Assembly (NCBI GenBank): GCA_902526005.1
Contig: CABZIW010000002.1
Coordinates: 217,737 to 281,736 of the forward strand
Reading direction: 5' to 3'
From: an uncultured Pelagibacteraceae bacterium
GTDB lineage: Bacteria; Pseudomonadota; Alphaproteobacteria; Pelagibacterales; AG-422-B15
DNA length: 64,000 nucleotides
Under the pieces are notes generated by a model. That model was given only the letters and a program-made list of their open reading frames with translations, had not been told where the DNA came from and searched no databases. Below, one piece after another: positions 27,541-37,541 of this stretch. Made by a program: the position numbers and the translations under genes. The stretch's first letter is position 1. Each line of letters begins with the position of its first letter.

Positions 27541-29310
27541 TTAAAACTCTGCAACTTCCATATCCATCATTGATGACTTACCTGCTTGTACTTTTTTTGA
27601 ATACATAGTTAACTCTGGCATAATCTTTTCAACAAAATATGTTCCTGTTTTTATTTTATTTTTATGAATAGGTTCATTTTTTCCAACTGAGAACTTTGCC
27701 ATGCGTGCCCACATATATGTCATTGAAGATAGAGCTACTAAATTTAGGTAATCAGTAGCTGAAGCAAGAGCATTTTCGGGATCCTGCATACCATTTTGCA
27801 TTAACCACATTGTTGAAGCAGTAACTTCATTGAGAGCATTCTCGAGAGGCTTAATAAATGACGATATTTCCTCATTATCTTTATTTTCAGATAGAAATTT
27901 TTGAACCTCTTTTTGGAAATTTTGTAATAACCGCCCCTGGTGCATTGTTAATTTTCTTCCAACTAAGTCTAATGCTTGAATGCCATTTGTACCTTCATAA
28001 ATCATTGTAATTCTTACATCTCGCATATACTGCTCGAGAGGATATTCTTTTGTGAAACCACTACCACCTAAGACCTGTAAAGATTCTGAACAATTTAAAA
28101 AACCTCTATCAGTGCAGTAAGCTTTAATAATCGGCGTCATTAGTGCAGCAAAATCATCAGCTTCCTGTCTTACTTTTTCATCAGGATGATCTTCTGCAAG
28201 ATCAATTTTCATAGCTGTATAAATACATAATGCGCGCATTGCCTCAGTTGTTGCTTTGACATTCATTAACATTCTTCTTACATCAGGATGAACGATTATA
28301 TTGTCAGCTTTACTATCTTTGTCTTGCTTATCCTTAACAACAGACCTCATCTGTTTTCTTTCTTTTGCAAATTCTAAAGCGTTTTGGTACGAGATCTCGG
28401 ACATTGCTATACCTTGGAGTCCAACTTTTAAACGTGCATCATTCATCATCAGAAACATAGCTTCCATACCTTTGTTTTTTTCTCCAACAAGCCAACCTTT
28501 TGCATTTTCAAGATTCATAACGCACGTTGGTGATGAATTTATTCCTAGTTTATGCTCTAAACCGCCACAATAAATTGTATTTCGGGAATTATCTTCTAAT
28601 CGCTTTGGTACAAGAAATAAACTTATTCCTTTAATACCCTCGGGTGCGTCTGGTGTTCTTGCAAGTACAAGATGAATAATATTTTCTGTTAAGTCATGTT
28701 CGCCAAATGAGATCCAAATTTTTTGGCCTGTTAGCTCATAGTGATCATCTTTAGGAACTGCAGTTGATTTTATTAAACCGAGATCGGTTCCACATTGTGG
28801 TTCTGTCAGACACATAGTGCCCATCCACTCACCTGAAGTCATATTAGGTAGATATTTATCTTTAAGTTCCTCCGTAGCTTTTTTTAAGATGGTCTTCATT
28901 GCACCGTGACTTAATCCTGGACCCATATAGAATGCCATATTAGCAGCTATTCCAATCTCACCTGCAAGTATGGCAGTCGTGAACGGTGCTCCACCGCCAC
29001 CATATTGAGTGGGCATAGTAGCACCAACATAGCCTGACGACTTTACTGCATCATACAATTTTTTAAATCTTTCAGGAGTATGAACTTCAGGACCTTCTGC
29101 CCCATCAGTGACATATTTTAAGCCCTCTCTATCTCCAATTTTGTTACTATCTATTACTTCTTGCTCATTAAGGCGCCCAATTTCAGAAACAACGCTCATG
29201 AGTGTTTCGGAGTCATATTCCTTGAACTTTTCTATGCCAGCAATAACCTCATCGTAGTTAAGCATAGCCAGATTGTATTTGAAATCTTCTATTGGACTTT
29301 TGTACGACAT
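27541..29310 (-). CDS. Acyl-CoA dehydrogenase, long form (DmdC-like family)
   Basis: 589 aa; GDREGLKY; TMPTQYGGGGAPF; GTMCLTEPQCGTDLGLIKSTA; LQVLGGSGFTKEYPLEQYMRDVRITMIYEGTNGIQALDLVGRKL. Confidence 0.88.
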   Translation of the reverse strand: MSYKSPIEDFKYNLAMLNYDEVIAGIEKFKEYDSETLMSVVSEIGRLNEQEVIDSNKIGDREGLKYVTDGAEGPEVHTPERFKKLYDAVKSSGYVGATMPTQYGGGGAPFTTAILAGEIGIAANMAFYMGPGLSHGAMKTILKKATEELKDKYLPNMTSGEWMGTMCLTEPQCGTDLGLIKSTAVPKDDHYELTGQKIWISFGEHDLTENIIHLVLARTPDAPEGIKGISLFLVPKRLEDNSRNTIYCGGLEHKLGINSSPTCVMNLENAKGWLVGEKNKGMEAMFLMMNDARLKVGLQGIAMSEISYQNALEFAKERKQMRSVVKDKQDKDSKADNIIVHPDVRRMLMNVKATTEAMRALCIYTAMKIDLAEDHPDEKVRQEADDFAALMTPIIKAYCTDRGFLNCSESLQVLGGSGFTKEYPLEQYMRDVRITMIYEGTNGIQALDLVGRKLTMHQGRLLQNFQKEVQKFLSENKDNEEISSFIKPLENALNEVTASTMWLMQNGMQDPENALASATDYLNLVALSSMTYMWARMAKFSVGKNEPIHKNKIKTGTYFVEKIMPELTMYSKKVQAGKSSMMDMEVAEF

Positions 29311-29422
29311 AGGTTTAAGAATATTTATTATAGATTAAATATATATAACCTTTGTCTCGTAAATTGCAAATTTCTAATTTTGTTGGCCATATCGATGGGG
29401 AAAGTCTGAAAAGTTTAGAATT

Positions 29423-30346
29423 ATGAGTATTTATCTGCCTATTGCAGAGCTCTCAGTTAACATTTTTCTTTTATTGTCTTTAGGTGGAGTTGTAGGATTT
29501 CTGTCAGGCATGTTTGGCTTAGGTGGAGGCTTTTTAATGACCCCATTATTAATATTCATAGGCATACCTACCAATGTTGCAGTAGCAACTTCAGCAAACC
29601 AAATTGTTGCATCCTCAATTTCTGGAACATTAGGACATTGGAGACAAGGTCTAGTAGATTTTAAAATGGGAGGAGTATTGCTTATTGGCGCCTTCTTTGG
29701 ATCAATCTTGGGCGTTTGGATATTCAGTAGGCTTGTTGCAATTGGTCAAATTGATACTGTAATTTCAATTCTATATTTTGCTCTTTTAACAGGTATAGGT
29801 TTATCAATGCTAATTGAAAGCTCTAAAGTAATAAGGGATAGAATTAGAAGAAAAAGTGTTAAACGAAAGATTCATTATCATAACTGGGCACATAGATTGC
29901 CCTTCAAAGTTAGATTTTATAAATCTAAATTATACATAAGTATTATTCCTCCAATTATAATTGGTTTTGTGATCGGTATTTTATCAGCAACTATGGGAAT
30001 TGGTGGTGCGTTCATATTAATCCCTGCAATGATTTATTTTTTGGGAATGCCAACCTCAAAAGTAATAGGTACATCTTTATTCCAAATTATTTTCATAACT
30101 GCGCTTGTTACTATTCTTCATGCTACGACTACTTTTGCTGTTGATGCAGTTCTAGCTTTCTTTTTAATACTTTCTTCCGTAGTTGGCGCTCAAGTGGGGG
30201 TATTGGCAGCCAATAAGTTAAGAGGTGAAGAAATAAGGGCTTTACTAGCCATTATAGTGCTTGGTGTTGCAACGAAAATTGCGCTTGATTTGTTAGTAGA
30301 GCCTAACGAAATTTTTAATTTATCTGTAATACGATTAGTTTTCTGA
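29423..30346 (+). CDS. TauE/SafE family sulfite exporter-like permease
   Basis: VGFLSGMFGLGGGFLMTPLLIFIGIP; ILSATMGIGGAFILIPAMIYFLGMPTSKVIGTSLFQI. Confidence 0.9.
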   Translation: MSIYLPIAELSVNIFLLLSLGGVVGFLSGMFGLGGGFLMTPLLIFIGIPTNVAVATSANQIVASSISGTLGHWRQGLVDFKMGGVLLIGAFFGSILGVWIFSRLVAIGQIDTVISILYFALLTGIGLSMLIESSKVIRDRIRRKSVKRKIHYHNWAHRLPFKVRFYKSKLYISIIPPIIIGFVIGILSATMGIGGAFILIPAMIYFLGMPTSKVIGTSLFQIIFITALVTILHATTTFAVDAVLAFFLILSSVVGAQVGVLAANKLRGEEIRALLAIIVLGVATKIALDLLVEPNEIFNLSVIRLVF

Positions 30347-31137
30347 TGATCAAACAATTAATTATTTTATTTTATTTTTTGACTGGAGTGTTAACGCCTT
30401 CAATTTCAATTGCACTTGTAATTGGCTCAGACCAGGAAGAAATATACATAGACGCAAATTTCTCTGGTGAAGAGCTTCTCGTTTTTGGGGCATTTTATTC
30501 TGATCCATCTCAGTCAAGAGATAGTAAAAGTGACATACTTATAGAAGTTGTCGGCCCTCCTGAGGATGTTGCATTAAGAAAGAAAGATTCATATTTTGGA
30601 TTTTGGTTGAATTCTAAAAGTGTAACTTTCAGAGATGTGCCCGGTTTCTACTATCTTTCGAGTACATCTGAACTAACAGATGAATTTTTAACGAATAACC
30701 AAATCGGACTACTTGAGAGGGAAAAATCAGAGATGATTGATTGGAGCTCACTTACTACTGATTGGGGAAGCATTATAAATGAAAAGGAAAAAGAGGAATT
30801 CTATAACGCTCTAATTAGAACAAAACAAAATGATAATTTGTACAAACAAGTTTCAGATGAAATTGAAATAATTGATGGAAATCTATTCAGATCTTATATT
30901 GATATTCCAAATACCGTTCCTGTAGGAGAATACACTGTAAATCTTCATTTAATTATAGATAATGAGGTATCTCAGGAATATTCCTACAACTTTATGGTTA
31001 CTAGAGTTGGAATTGAGGAGGCAATCTACTCATTTTCAAAAAACTATCCATTCTTTTACGGATTGATTTCTTTAATAATTGCAATAATTATTGGCTGGAG
31101 TGGTGCTGAAATATTTAAAAGATTTAGAAGAATTTAG
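30346..31137 (+). CDS. TIGR02186-like protein
   Basis: Signal peptide, IYIDANFSGEELLVFGAF..., C-terminal TM; immediately downstream of TauE-family gene as typical. Confidence 0.78.
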   Translation: MIKQLIILFYFLTGVLTPSISIALVIGSDQEEIYIDANFSGEELLVFGAFYSDPSQSRDSKSDILIEVVGPPEDVALRKKDSYFGFWLNSKSVTFRDVPGFYYLSSTSELTDEFLTNNQIGLLEREKSEMIDWSSLTTDWGSIINEKEKEEFYNALIRTKQNDNLYKQVSDEIEIIDGNLFRSYIDIPNTVPVGEYTVNLHLIIDNEVSQEYSYNFMVTRVGIEEAIYSFSKNYPFFYGLISLIIAIIIGWSGAEIFKRFRRI

Positions 31138-31868
31138 TGACTGAAATATCGTATTTATATGTAGTTCTTGCAGGACTCCTTAGTTTTCTATCTCCTTGCG
31201 TATTACCAATTGTTCCAGGTTACTTGTGTTTTATGGCGGGAACTAGTTTGGATAAATTACAACTGGACCAAGGTAATGAAATTAAAAAAAAGGTTTTTAG
31301 TTTTTCATTAAGTTTTGTGTTTGGGTTTTCAACTGTATTTGTAATCTTGGGTGCTTCTGCAACTTTACTGAGTAGTTTAGTTTATGAATATCTCGATATT
31401 TTACGTATTGCTGGAGGAATAATAATTATCATTTTTGGTATTCATTTCATGCAAATCATACAAATACCATTTTTAAACAGGGAGATGAGATACCAAATTG
31501 AAAGCTATAGACCAGGTATAGTTGGATCTTATATAATCGGTTTATCTTTTGCATTTGGATGGACACCTTGCATTGGGCCTATTCTAGGAAGTGTTTTATC
31601 GATAGCCGCAAGCTCAGAGACAGTAACGTACGGAATAGTTTTACTAATGCTGTATTCAGCTGGCTTGGGCATACCTTTTTTAATTGCGGCCTATGCAATA
31701 AATGGCTTTATGAAATTCTTATCAAGAATAAGAAATTATATAAGATTAATCGAAATTTTTACTGGTCTTTTACTAATTTTATTTGGTATCCTAATACTAA
31801 CAAACAGAATTCAAGAATTGGCTTTCTTTTTTATAAAGTATTTTCCATTCTTAGCGCAATTTGGATAA
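31137..31868 (+). CDS. ccdA: Cytochrome c biogenesis protein CcdA
   Basis: GTG start; GLLSFLSPCVLPIVPGYLCFMAG; FAFGWTPCIGPILGSVLSIAA. Confidence 0.9.
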   Translation: MTEISYLYVVLAGLLSFLSPCVLPIVPGYLCFMAGTSLDKLQLDQGNEIKKKVFSFSLSFVFGFSTVFVILGASATLLSSLVYEYLDILRIAGGIIIIIFGIHFMQIIQIPFLNREMRYQIESYRPGIVGSYIIGLSFAFGWTPCIGPILGSVLSIAASSETVTYGIVLLMLYSAGLGIPFLIAAYAINGFMKFLSRIRNYIRLIEIFTGLLLILFGILILTNRIQELAFFFIKYFPFLAQFG

Positions 31869-31878
31869 AGGAGTAAAT

Positions 31879-32754
31879 ATGTTTCAAAAAGATTTATTGA
31901 AAAATAAAAGAATTTTAGTTTCCGGTGGAGGCTCAGGACTTGGTAAAGCAATGGCGACAAGGTATTTAGAACTAGGTGCTGATATTTACATCTGCGGCAG
32001 AAGAAAGTCTGTATTAGATGAAACAGCAAAAGAACTTATGGATATGCATGGGGGATCTGTAAAATCAATCTCATGTGATATCAAGGTTCCTGAAGCAATA
32101 GAAGATATGGTGAGTCAAATTTGGAGTGAGGGACCGCTAACAGGGCTATTAAATAATGCTGCAGGAAATTTTATCTCAAGAACAGAAGATTTATCTCCAC
32201 GCGCATTCACTGCTATTTCGAACATTGTGTTTAACGGAACTTTTTACATGACAAATGCAATAGGTAAAAGATGGTTAGCTGAAAATTTAAAAGGAAGTAT
32301 AATTTCTATTCTAACTACGTGGATTGATAGCAGTGGTCCATACACAGTGCCATCTGCAATGTCCAAATCTGGTTTGGCAACAATGACCAGATCTCTTGCA
32401 GCTGAATGGGGTAATAGAGGTATTAGATTAAATGCTATCTCGCCTGGTCCATTTCCAACCAAAGGTGCTTGGGATAGATTAGCTCCAGGTGGAAAAGGTG
32501 CGAATATGATGGAGTCAATTCCAATGAAAAGAACTGGAGAGCTGAGTGAGCTCGCTAATTTGGCAACTTTCTTAATGGCAGATGGAGTTGATTACTTAAC
32601 AGGAGAAATCATTACAATTGATGGGGCTCAATGGTTAAACCACGCAGGTAACTTCTATGAAATGTTAAAAGATGTAACCGATCAAGAGTGGGAACAGCTT
32701 AGAAATATGATAAAAGCCTCAAACGATGCTGATAAAGCAAAAAGGTCTATTTAG
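31879..32754 (+). CDS. SDR-family oxidoreductase (2,4-dienoyl-CoA reductase-like)
   Basis: ILVSGGGSGLGKAMATRYLELGADIYICGR; NNAAGNFISRTEDLSPRAF; AGGAGxA-type C-terminus; ATG at 31879 preceded by aaaggag. Confidence 0.88.
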   Translation: MFQKDLLKNKRILVSGGGSGLGKAMATRYLELGADIYICGRRKSVLDETAKELMDMHGGSVKSISCDIKVPEAIEDMVSQIWSEGPLTGLLNNAAGNFISRTEDLSPRAFTAISNIVFNGTFYMTNAIGKRWLAENLKGSIISILTTWIDSSGPYTVPSAMSKSGLATMTRSLAAEWGNRGIRLNAISPGPFPTKGAWDRLAPGGKGANMMESIPMKRTGELSELANLATFLMADGVDYLTGEIITIDGAQWLNHAGNFYEMLKDVTDQEWEQLRNMIKASNDADKAKRSI

Positions 32755-33554
32755 ATAAAAGAGTCTTTAAAAAGCTTTTTGCTCAAACCTCTAATAAGTG
32801 ATGGTAGGTGTCTCATAAAAAACGATGCAAATTTTGCTTCGAATCCAACTGGATGGTGGATTCTACCAGAGTCATAAGCTGCCCAAACTGAGCTTACGAC
32901 CTTTTCAACTGGGTAAACTTTTGTTTTTTGACTAACAAATTCACGGTCTAATTGACTTTTTGCACCAGTTGTAACAGCTTCAGCATCTAAGATAGGTGTT
33001 TCGGTAAACCAAGGGTTAATTTCAGATACTTTAATACCATACCGCTCGAACTCAATACGCAGATTTTCGGTAAGAGAGCTCACGGCATGCTTTGTTGCTC
33101 CATAAACAGATATACCTGGAGCTGTAATAAGTCCCGCTACTGAACTTGTATTAAGAAGCATGCTATTTTTTGTGGTTCTTAAAATTTCAAGCATTGTAAA
33201 ACATCCATTAACAACACCTTTAAAATTTACATCAATTATTTTGTTCATTTCCTCAATTTTTATATCCTCAAATGCTCCTGCAAAGTTTGCTATACCTGCA
33301 TTATTAAAAAATATATCACACCTACCGCCTGCATACTGTGAGAAACTTTTTTCTGCTTCAATCCAATCTTCAATATTTGTTACATCTAACTTTTGATACA
33401 TGCATTTATTATGACCAATGATTTCAGCTACCTCTTTCAGGCCTTCTTGATTGATATCAAAAAGTCCTACATTCCATCCATTTTCAGCAAACGATATTGC
33501 AGTTGCCTTACCTATTCCTGATGCTGCGCCTGTAATAAAAATACTTTTTGTCAT
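32751..33554 (-). CDS. SDR-family oxidoreductase
   Basis: IFITGAASGIGKATAISFAENGWNVGLFDIN; NNAGIANF; SVYGATKHAVSSLTENL. Confidence 0.92.
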   Translation of the reverse strand: MTKSIFITGAASGIGKATAISFAENGWNVGLFDINQEGLKEVAEIIGHNKCMYQKLDVTNIEDWIEAEKSFSQYAGGRCDIFFNNAGIANFAGAFEDIKIEEMNKIIDVNFKGVVNGCFTMLEILRTTKNSMLLNTSSVAGLITAPGISVYGATKHAVSSLTENLRIEFERYGIKVSEINPWFTETPILDAEAVTTGAKSQLDREFVSQKTKVYPVEKVVSSVWAAYDSGRIHHPVGFEAKFASFFMRHLPSLIRGLSKKLFKDSFI

Positions 33555-33560
33555 CTTAAG

Positions 33561-34175
33561 CTATAGTCCTTTTAAAAATAATTTAGTTGCAAATAAGCTT
33601 ACCTCAGACGGTTTCAAATCATTTCTTTCTAATAATTGATCGCCAAGATTAACGCTAACGGCAATGACAGATGTTACCATAAGTGAAATATCGTTTTGAG
33701 GAAATTTAATAATCTTTGACATTTTTACTGTTACTTCAAGCAGTTTTTTATTAAAATTTTGGTATTCTTTTGAATTTTGACCCAACCATTTAAGATCTAA
33801 TATATATTTTTTATTATTTTTAAAAAAAATATAATTTTCTGCGTCATTAGATATCCAGTTAAACCAGCTATTAAAAGCAATTCTAACTAATTCATCAAAG
33901 GTTTTAGCTTTGTTAATTTCAGGAATGATAAAGTGACTAAATTCGTTTATAAGCCTATTTACAATAACTAAAAAAACTTCAACTTTATCATCAAAGTAAT
34001 TATAGAATGTCCCAGAGCCTAAACCAGCCTCAGATACTATTTGTCTCACATTAGAACTATCAAGGCCCTTTTCAGTAAAAACTTTTCTTGAAGCTAAAAT
34101 AATAGAGTCGCGAATTAGTTGTTTATTAAGCTGTCTTTTTCTTTTGTTAAAAGGAAGATCAATGGTTTTATTCAT
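33561..34175 (-). CDS. TetR/AcrR family transcriptional regulator
   Basis: SIILASRKVFTEKGLDSSNVRQIVSEAGLGSGTFYNYFDDKVEVF. Confidence 0.9.
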   Translation of the reverse strand: MNKTIDLPFNKRKRQLNKQLIRDSIILASRKVFTEKGLDSSNVRQIVSEAGLGSGTFYNYFDDKVEVFLVIVNRLINEFSHFIIPEINKAKTFDELVRIAFNSWFNWISNDAENYIFFKNNKKYILDLKWLGQNSKEYQNFNKKLLEVTVKMSKIIKFPQNDISLMVTSVIAVSVNLGDQLLERNDLKPSEVSLFATKLFLKGL

Positions 34176-35215
34176 TTGTTATTTACACCAACAGCTTCTG
34201 AAATATTTGCAAATCCATCATCTTTGATGAGTTTAACAAGATCAATCAATATCTTATTTATCAGTTGCGGACCACCATAAGTGAGTGAAGTATACATTTG
34301 AACTAAAGATGCCCCTAGTTTGATTTTACTATATACATCTAATGCACAACCAACTCCACCTACACCAATTAAAATTAATTCATGATTTGTCTCTCGATAT
34401 AAAAATTTTAAAACTTTATCAGATATATCCTTTATCGGAGCGCCAGATAACCCGCCTGCTCTTTTTTTATTGAGATCTCGTAAAATTTCTGGTCTTGAAA
34501 GTGAAGTATTTGTAGCAATAATTCCATCGATATTATATTTATTAACAAGATTTAGAATCATACTGTAGTGATCATTTGTATTATCTGGATCAATTTTTAG
34601 CATTATTGGTTTTCTATCTTTTTCCTCATCCCTAATTTGAGATATCTCTCTTAAAAGTACTTCAAGATACTCTTTTCTTTGTAATTCACGAAGGGCTTCA
34701 GTATTTGGAGATGAAACATTAATAGTTACGTAATCACAAGAGACTGAAATTTTTCTGAAAATTTTTAAATAATCGTCAATGAAATTTTTAGAGTCTTTAT
34801 TTGGTCCAATATTTGATCCCACAATACCTGTCTTTTTTGCAGAAATAAGATTCTTTACAAATCTCTTTTCTCCCTTGTTATTAAAACCTAATCTATTAAT
34901 TATTGCATTATCCTTTTTTAATCTAAAAACTCTTGGTTTTGAATTTCCAAATTGTGGCATTGGTGTTACAGTTCCACATTCCACAAATCCAAATCCAATC
35001 TTTAATAAAGGATCTATCAACTCAGCATTCTTATCGAAGCCAGCGGCAATCCCTAATGGGTTTCTGAAACTAAGACCTTTTACCTTGGTATGCAAACTTT
35101 GATCTTGAAAACCTGAACTTAATAATGAGCTTCCATATTTTGTTAATTGTATTGTGAAGTTATGAGCGGTCTCAGGTGGCAAAAGTTGAAGCAAACCGGT
35201 TAATAAACTCATCAC
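34172..35215 (-). CDS. pyrD: Dihydroorotate dehydrogenase (quinone)
   Basis: FRNPLGIAAGFDKNAELIDPLLKIGFGFVECGTVTPMPQFGNSKPRVFRLKKDNAIINRLGFNNKG; NVSSPNT. Confidence 0.95.
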   Translation of the reverse strand: MMSLLTGLLQLLPPETAHNFTIQLTKYGSSLLSSGFQDQSLHTKVKGLSFRNPLGIAAGFDKNAELIDPLLKIGFGFVECGTVTPMPQFGNSKPRVFRLKKDNAIINRLGFNNKGEKRFVKNLISAKKTGIVGSNIGPNKDSKNFIDDYLKIFRKISVSCDYVTINVSSPNTEALRELQRKEYLEVLLREISQIRDEEKDRKPIMLKIDPDNTNDHYSMILNLVNKYNIDGIIATNTSLSRPEILRDLNKKRAGGLSGAPIKDISDKVLKFLYRETNHELILIGVGGVGCALDVYSKIKLGASLVQMYTSLTYGGPQLINKILIDLVKLIKDDGFANISEAVGVNNK

Positions 35216-36777
35216 GTACTCACTTTAATTCTTTCTCTAATGAGCTGTATGGTTTCCTTTATGCCGTATATAGCGATAAAAGTACCAAATCTTGGTCCAT
35301 CACTTTTACCAAATAGAACCTGATAAATAAGTTTAAACCAGTCTCTTAAATTATCAAACTTATAATCTTTCCCAATTTGATAGATTTCAGTCTGTATAGT
35401 CTCAGCATCCACATTGTCTGGCAAAAGATCAATTCGATTAATTAAATCTAAAAAAATATTTTTCTCATCTTCATTAGGTACTTTATACTGAATTTTGCCG
35501 GCATTAACATTCTGTTCAAATGAAATTGCTCCTGTTATAAGTTCTAACATAAAATTATGATTAGAATTGATAACTGAACCATCATATTTTTTTATAAAGT
35601 CCAGAATAAAGTTTGGGTCATTCTTTCCACTTGCTGAAACTAAATTTAATAATAAATTAAAAGTGATAGGTATCGAACCAATATAATTTTGACTATTCAT
35701 GATGTGCCACACTGGATTTTCAATTTTTTCATCATTATTTTGATCATTAAATTTATTAAGATGATTCAAAAATTCATCAACTGATTTGGGTATAATATCC
35801 AGAAATAGTTTTTTTGCTCTTCTTGGATTTTGATACATAAAGTAGCTTAATGTTTCCTTAGGCGCATATGATAACCATTCTTCAATACTCAAACCGTTTC
35901 CTTTTGATTTTGAGATTTTTTCACCATTTTGATCAAGAAACAATTCATAAAAATAATTTTCAGGAGGTTGATGTCCTAACGCACGGCATACTTTTGATGA
36001 AAGTTGAAAAGTCGGTATCAAGTCTTTACCATACATTTCATAATCAATATCTAAAGCGCACCATCTCATTGCCCAATCCACTTTCCATTGTAGTTTGCAG
36101 TTACCATCTAAGATAGACTGTTCGATTTCCTTATTATTCTGGAGATAAATAATCGTATTTTTTTCTTTATTAATTGAAATAATTTCAACTTCAAGTACAC
36201 GTCCTGTTTCTGGGCAAATAGGCAAAAACGGGCTGTAAGTTTTTTTTCTCTCCTCACCTAGTGTTGGCAATATTATTTTCTTAATCTGATCGTACGAATT
36301 TAAAACTTTAATTAATTGGTCGTTAAAAAATCCTGATTTATAAAGCTCTGTTGCACTTTTAAAAGAATATTTGAACCCAAACTTATCAAGAAATTCTTGT
36401 AACTTTTCGTTGTTATGGTTTCCAAAACTCTTAGATGTTTCAAAAGGATCTGGAATTGAAGTAAGCGGCTTATGTAAATTTTTTTCCAAAATTTCTTGAT
36501 TAGGAACATTATCGGGAACTTTCCTTAATCCATCCATATCATCAGAAAAGGCAATCAATTCAACTTCATAGTCAGATATCGCTTTGATAGCATTTAGCAC
36601 CATAGTGGTTCTTGCAACTTCTCCGAAAGTCCCTATGTGCGGAAGCCCACTTGGTCCATAACCAGTTTGAAGTCTTATTTCTTTCTTATTTTTTTTTTGG
36701 ATTTGATTAATGATCTTTCTAGCTTCCAAAATTGGCCAGGCTTTCGAGTTTTCACTAATTTGGCTATTTAGTAACAT
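35212..36777 (-). CDS. lysS: Lysyl-tRNA synthetase, class I
   Basis: GYGPSGLPHIGTFGEVARTTMV and EKISKSKGNG signatures of class I LysRS; start at internal Met (MLLNSQISEN). Confidence 0.93.
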   Translation of the reverse strand: MLLNSQISENSKAWPILEARKIINQIQKKNKKEIRLQTGYGPSGLPHIGTFGEVARTTMVLNAIKAISDYEVELIAFSDDMDGLRKVPDNVPNQEILEKNLHKPLTSIPDPFETSKSFGNHNNEKLQEFLDKFGFKYSFKSATELYKSGFFNDQLIKVLNSYDQIKKIILPTLGEERKKTYSPFLPICPETGRVLEVEIISINKEKNTIIYLQNNKEIEQSILDGNCKLQWKVDWAMRWCALDIDYEMYGKDLIPTFQLSSKVCRALGHQPPENYFYELFLDQNGEKISKSKGNGLSIEEWLSYAPKETLSYFMYQNPRRAKKLFLDIIPKSVDEFLNHLNKFNDQNNDEKIENPVWHIMNSQNYIGSIPITFNLLLNLVSASGKNDPNFILDFIKKYDGSVINSNHNFMLELITGAISFEQNVNAGKIQYKVPNEDEKNIFLDLINRIDLLPDNVDAETIQTEIYQIGKDYKFDNLRDWFKLIYQVLFGKSDGPRFGTFIAIYGIKETIQLIRERIKVST

Positions 36778-36878
36778 GATATTGACATTAGCATATATAT
36801 CGTACAATTCGCTGAAAAATAAACAATTTTTTGACAATATTCATTTAAATTTACTGATTAATAAATCTATCAAATAAT

Positions 36879-36901
36879 AAAACTATAAATTTTATAGTTT
36901 T
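36879..36901. repeat. Inverted repeat in lysS/folE divergent intergenic region
   Basis: AAAACTATAAA-T-TTTATAGTTTT, 11-bp perfect arms, 1-nt centre. Confidence 0.75.
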
Positions 36902-36926
36902 TCATATAGTACTCACTCTGCAATTT

Positions 36927-37532
36927 ATGAAAAAAAGAAAAGCAGTTAAACCAACAAGGCAACAAGCAGAAGATGCTGTTAAAACCCTTATGGCATTCGT
37001 GGGTGAAGATGTTAAACGCCCTGGAGTGCTTGAAACACCAAAAAGAGTTGTTAAAGCATACGAGGACTGGTTTTCAGGTTATAATGAAGATCCAAAGGAA
37101 GTATTAAAAAAAACTTTCGACGAACTTGAGGGATATGATGAAATAATAATGCTTAGAGATATTAGAATTGAATCTCACTGTGAACATCATATTGCGCCAT
37201 TTATTGGTTCAGCACATGTTGCATATCTTCCAAACAAAAGAGTGGTTGGTATTAGTAAGCTTGCAAGAATTACTAGGATATACATGAAAAGAATGCAGAT
37301 CCAAGAAAAGCTCACTGCACAAATTGCAAATTGTATACAAGAAGTTCTTAAGCCAAAAGGTGTTGCCGTGGTTGTTGAGGCACAGCACCAATGTATGACT
37401 ACACGAGGTGTTGGTACGCCAGGTATTTCAATGGTTACTAGTCAATTATTAGGTAAGTTTAGAACTGATGCATCTACGAGAAGAGAGTTCTATAGCATGA
37501 TTAACCAGGGATCAATTCTCAAAAAAAATTAA
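36927..37532 (+). CDS. folE: GTP cyclohydrolase I
   Basis: [45 protein letters not shown]. Confidence 0.97.
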   Translation: MKKRKAVKPTRQQAEDAVKTLMAFVGEDVKRPGVLETPKRVVKAYEDWFSGYNEDPKEVLKKTFDELEGYDEIIMLRDIRIESHCEHHIAPFIGSAHVAYLPNKRVVGISKLARITRIYMKRMQIQEKLTAQIANCIQEVLKPKGVAVVVEAQHQCMTTRGVGTPGISMVTSQLLGKFRTDASTRREFYSMINQGSILKKN

Positions 37533-37541
37533 ATCCTAAGA

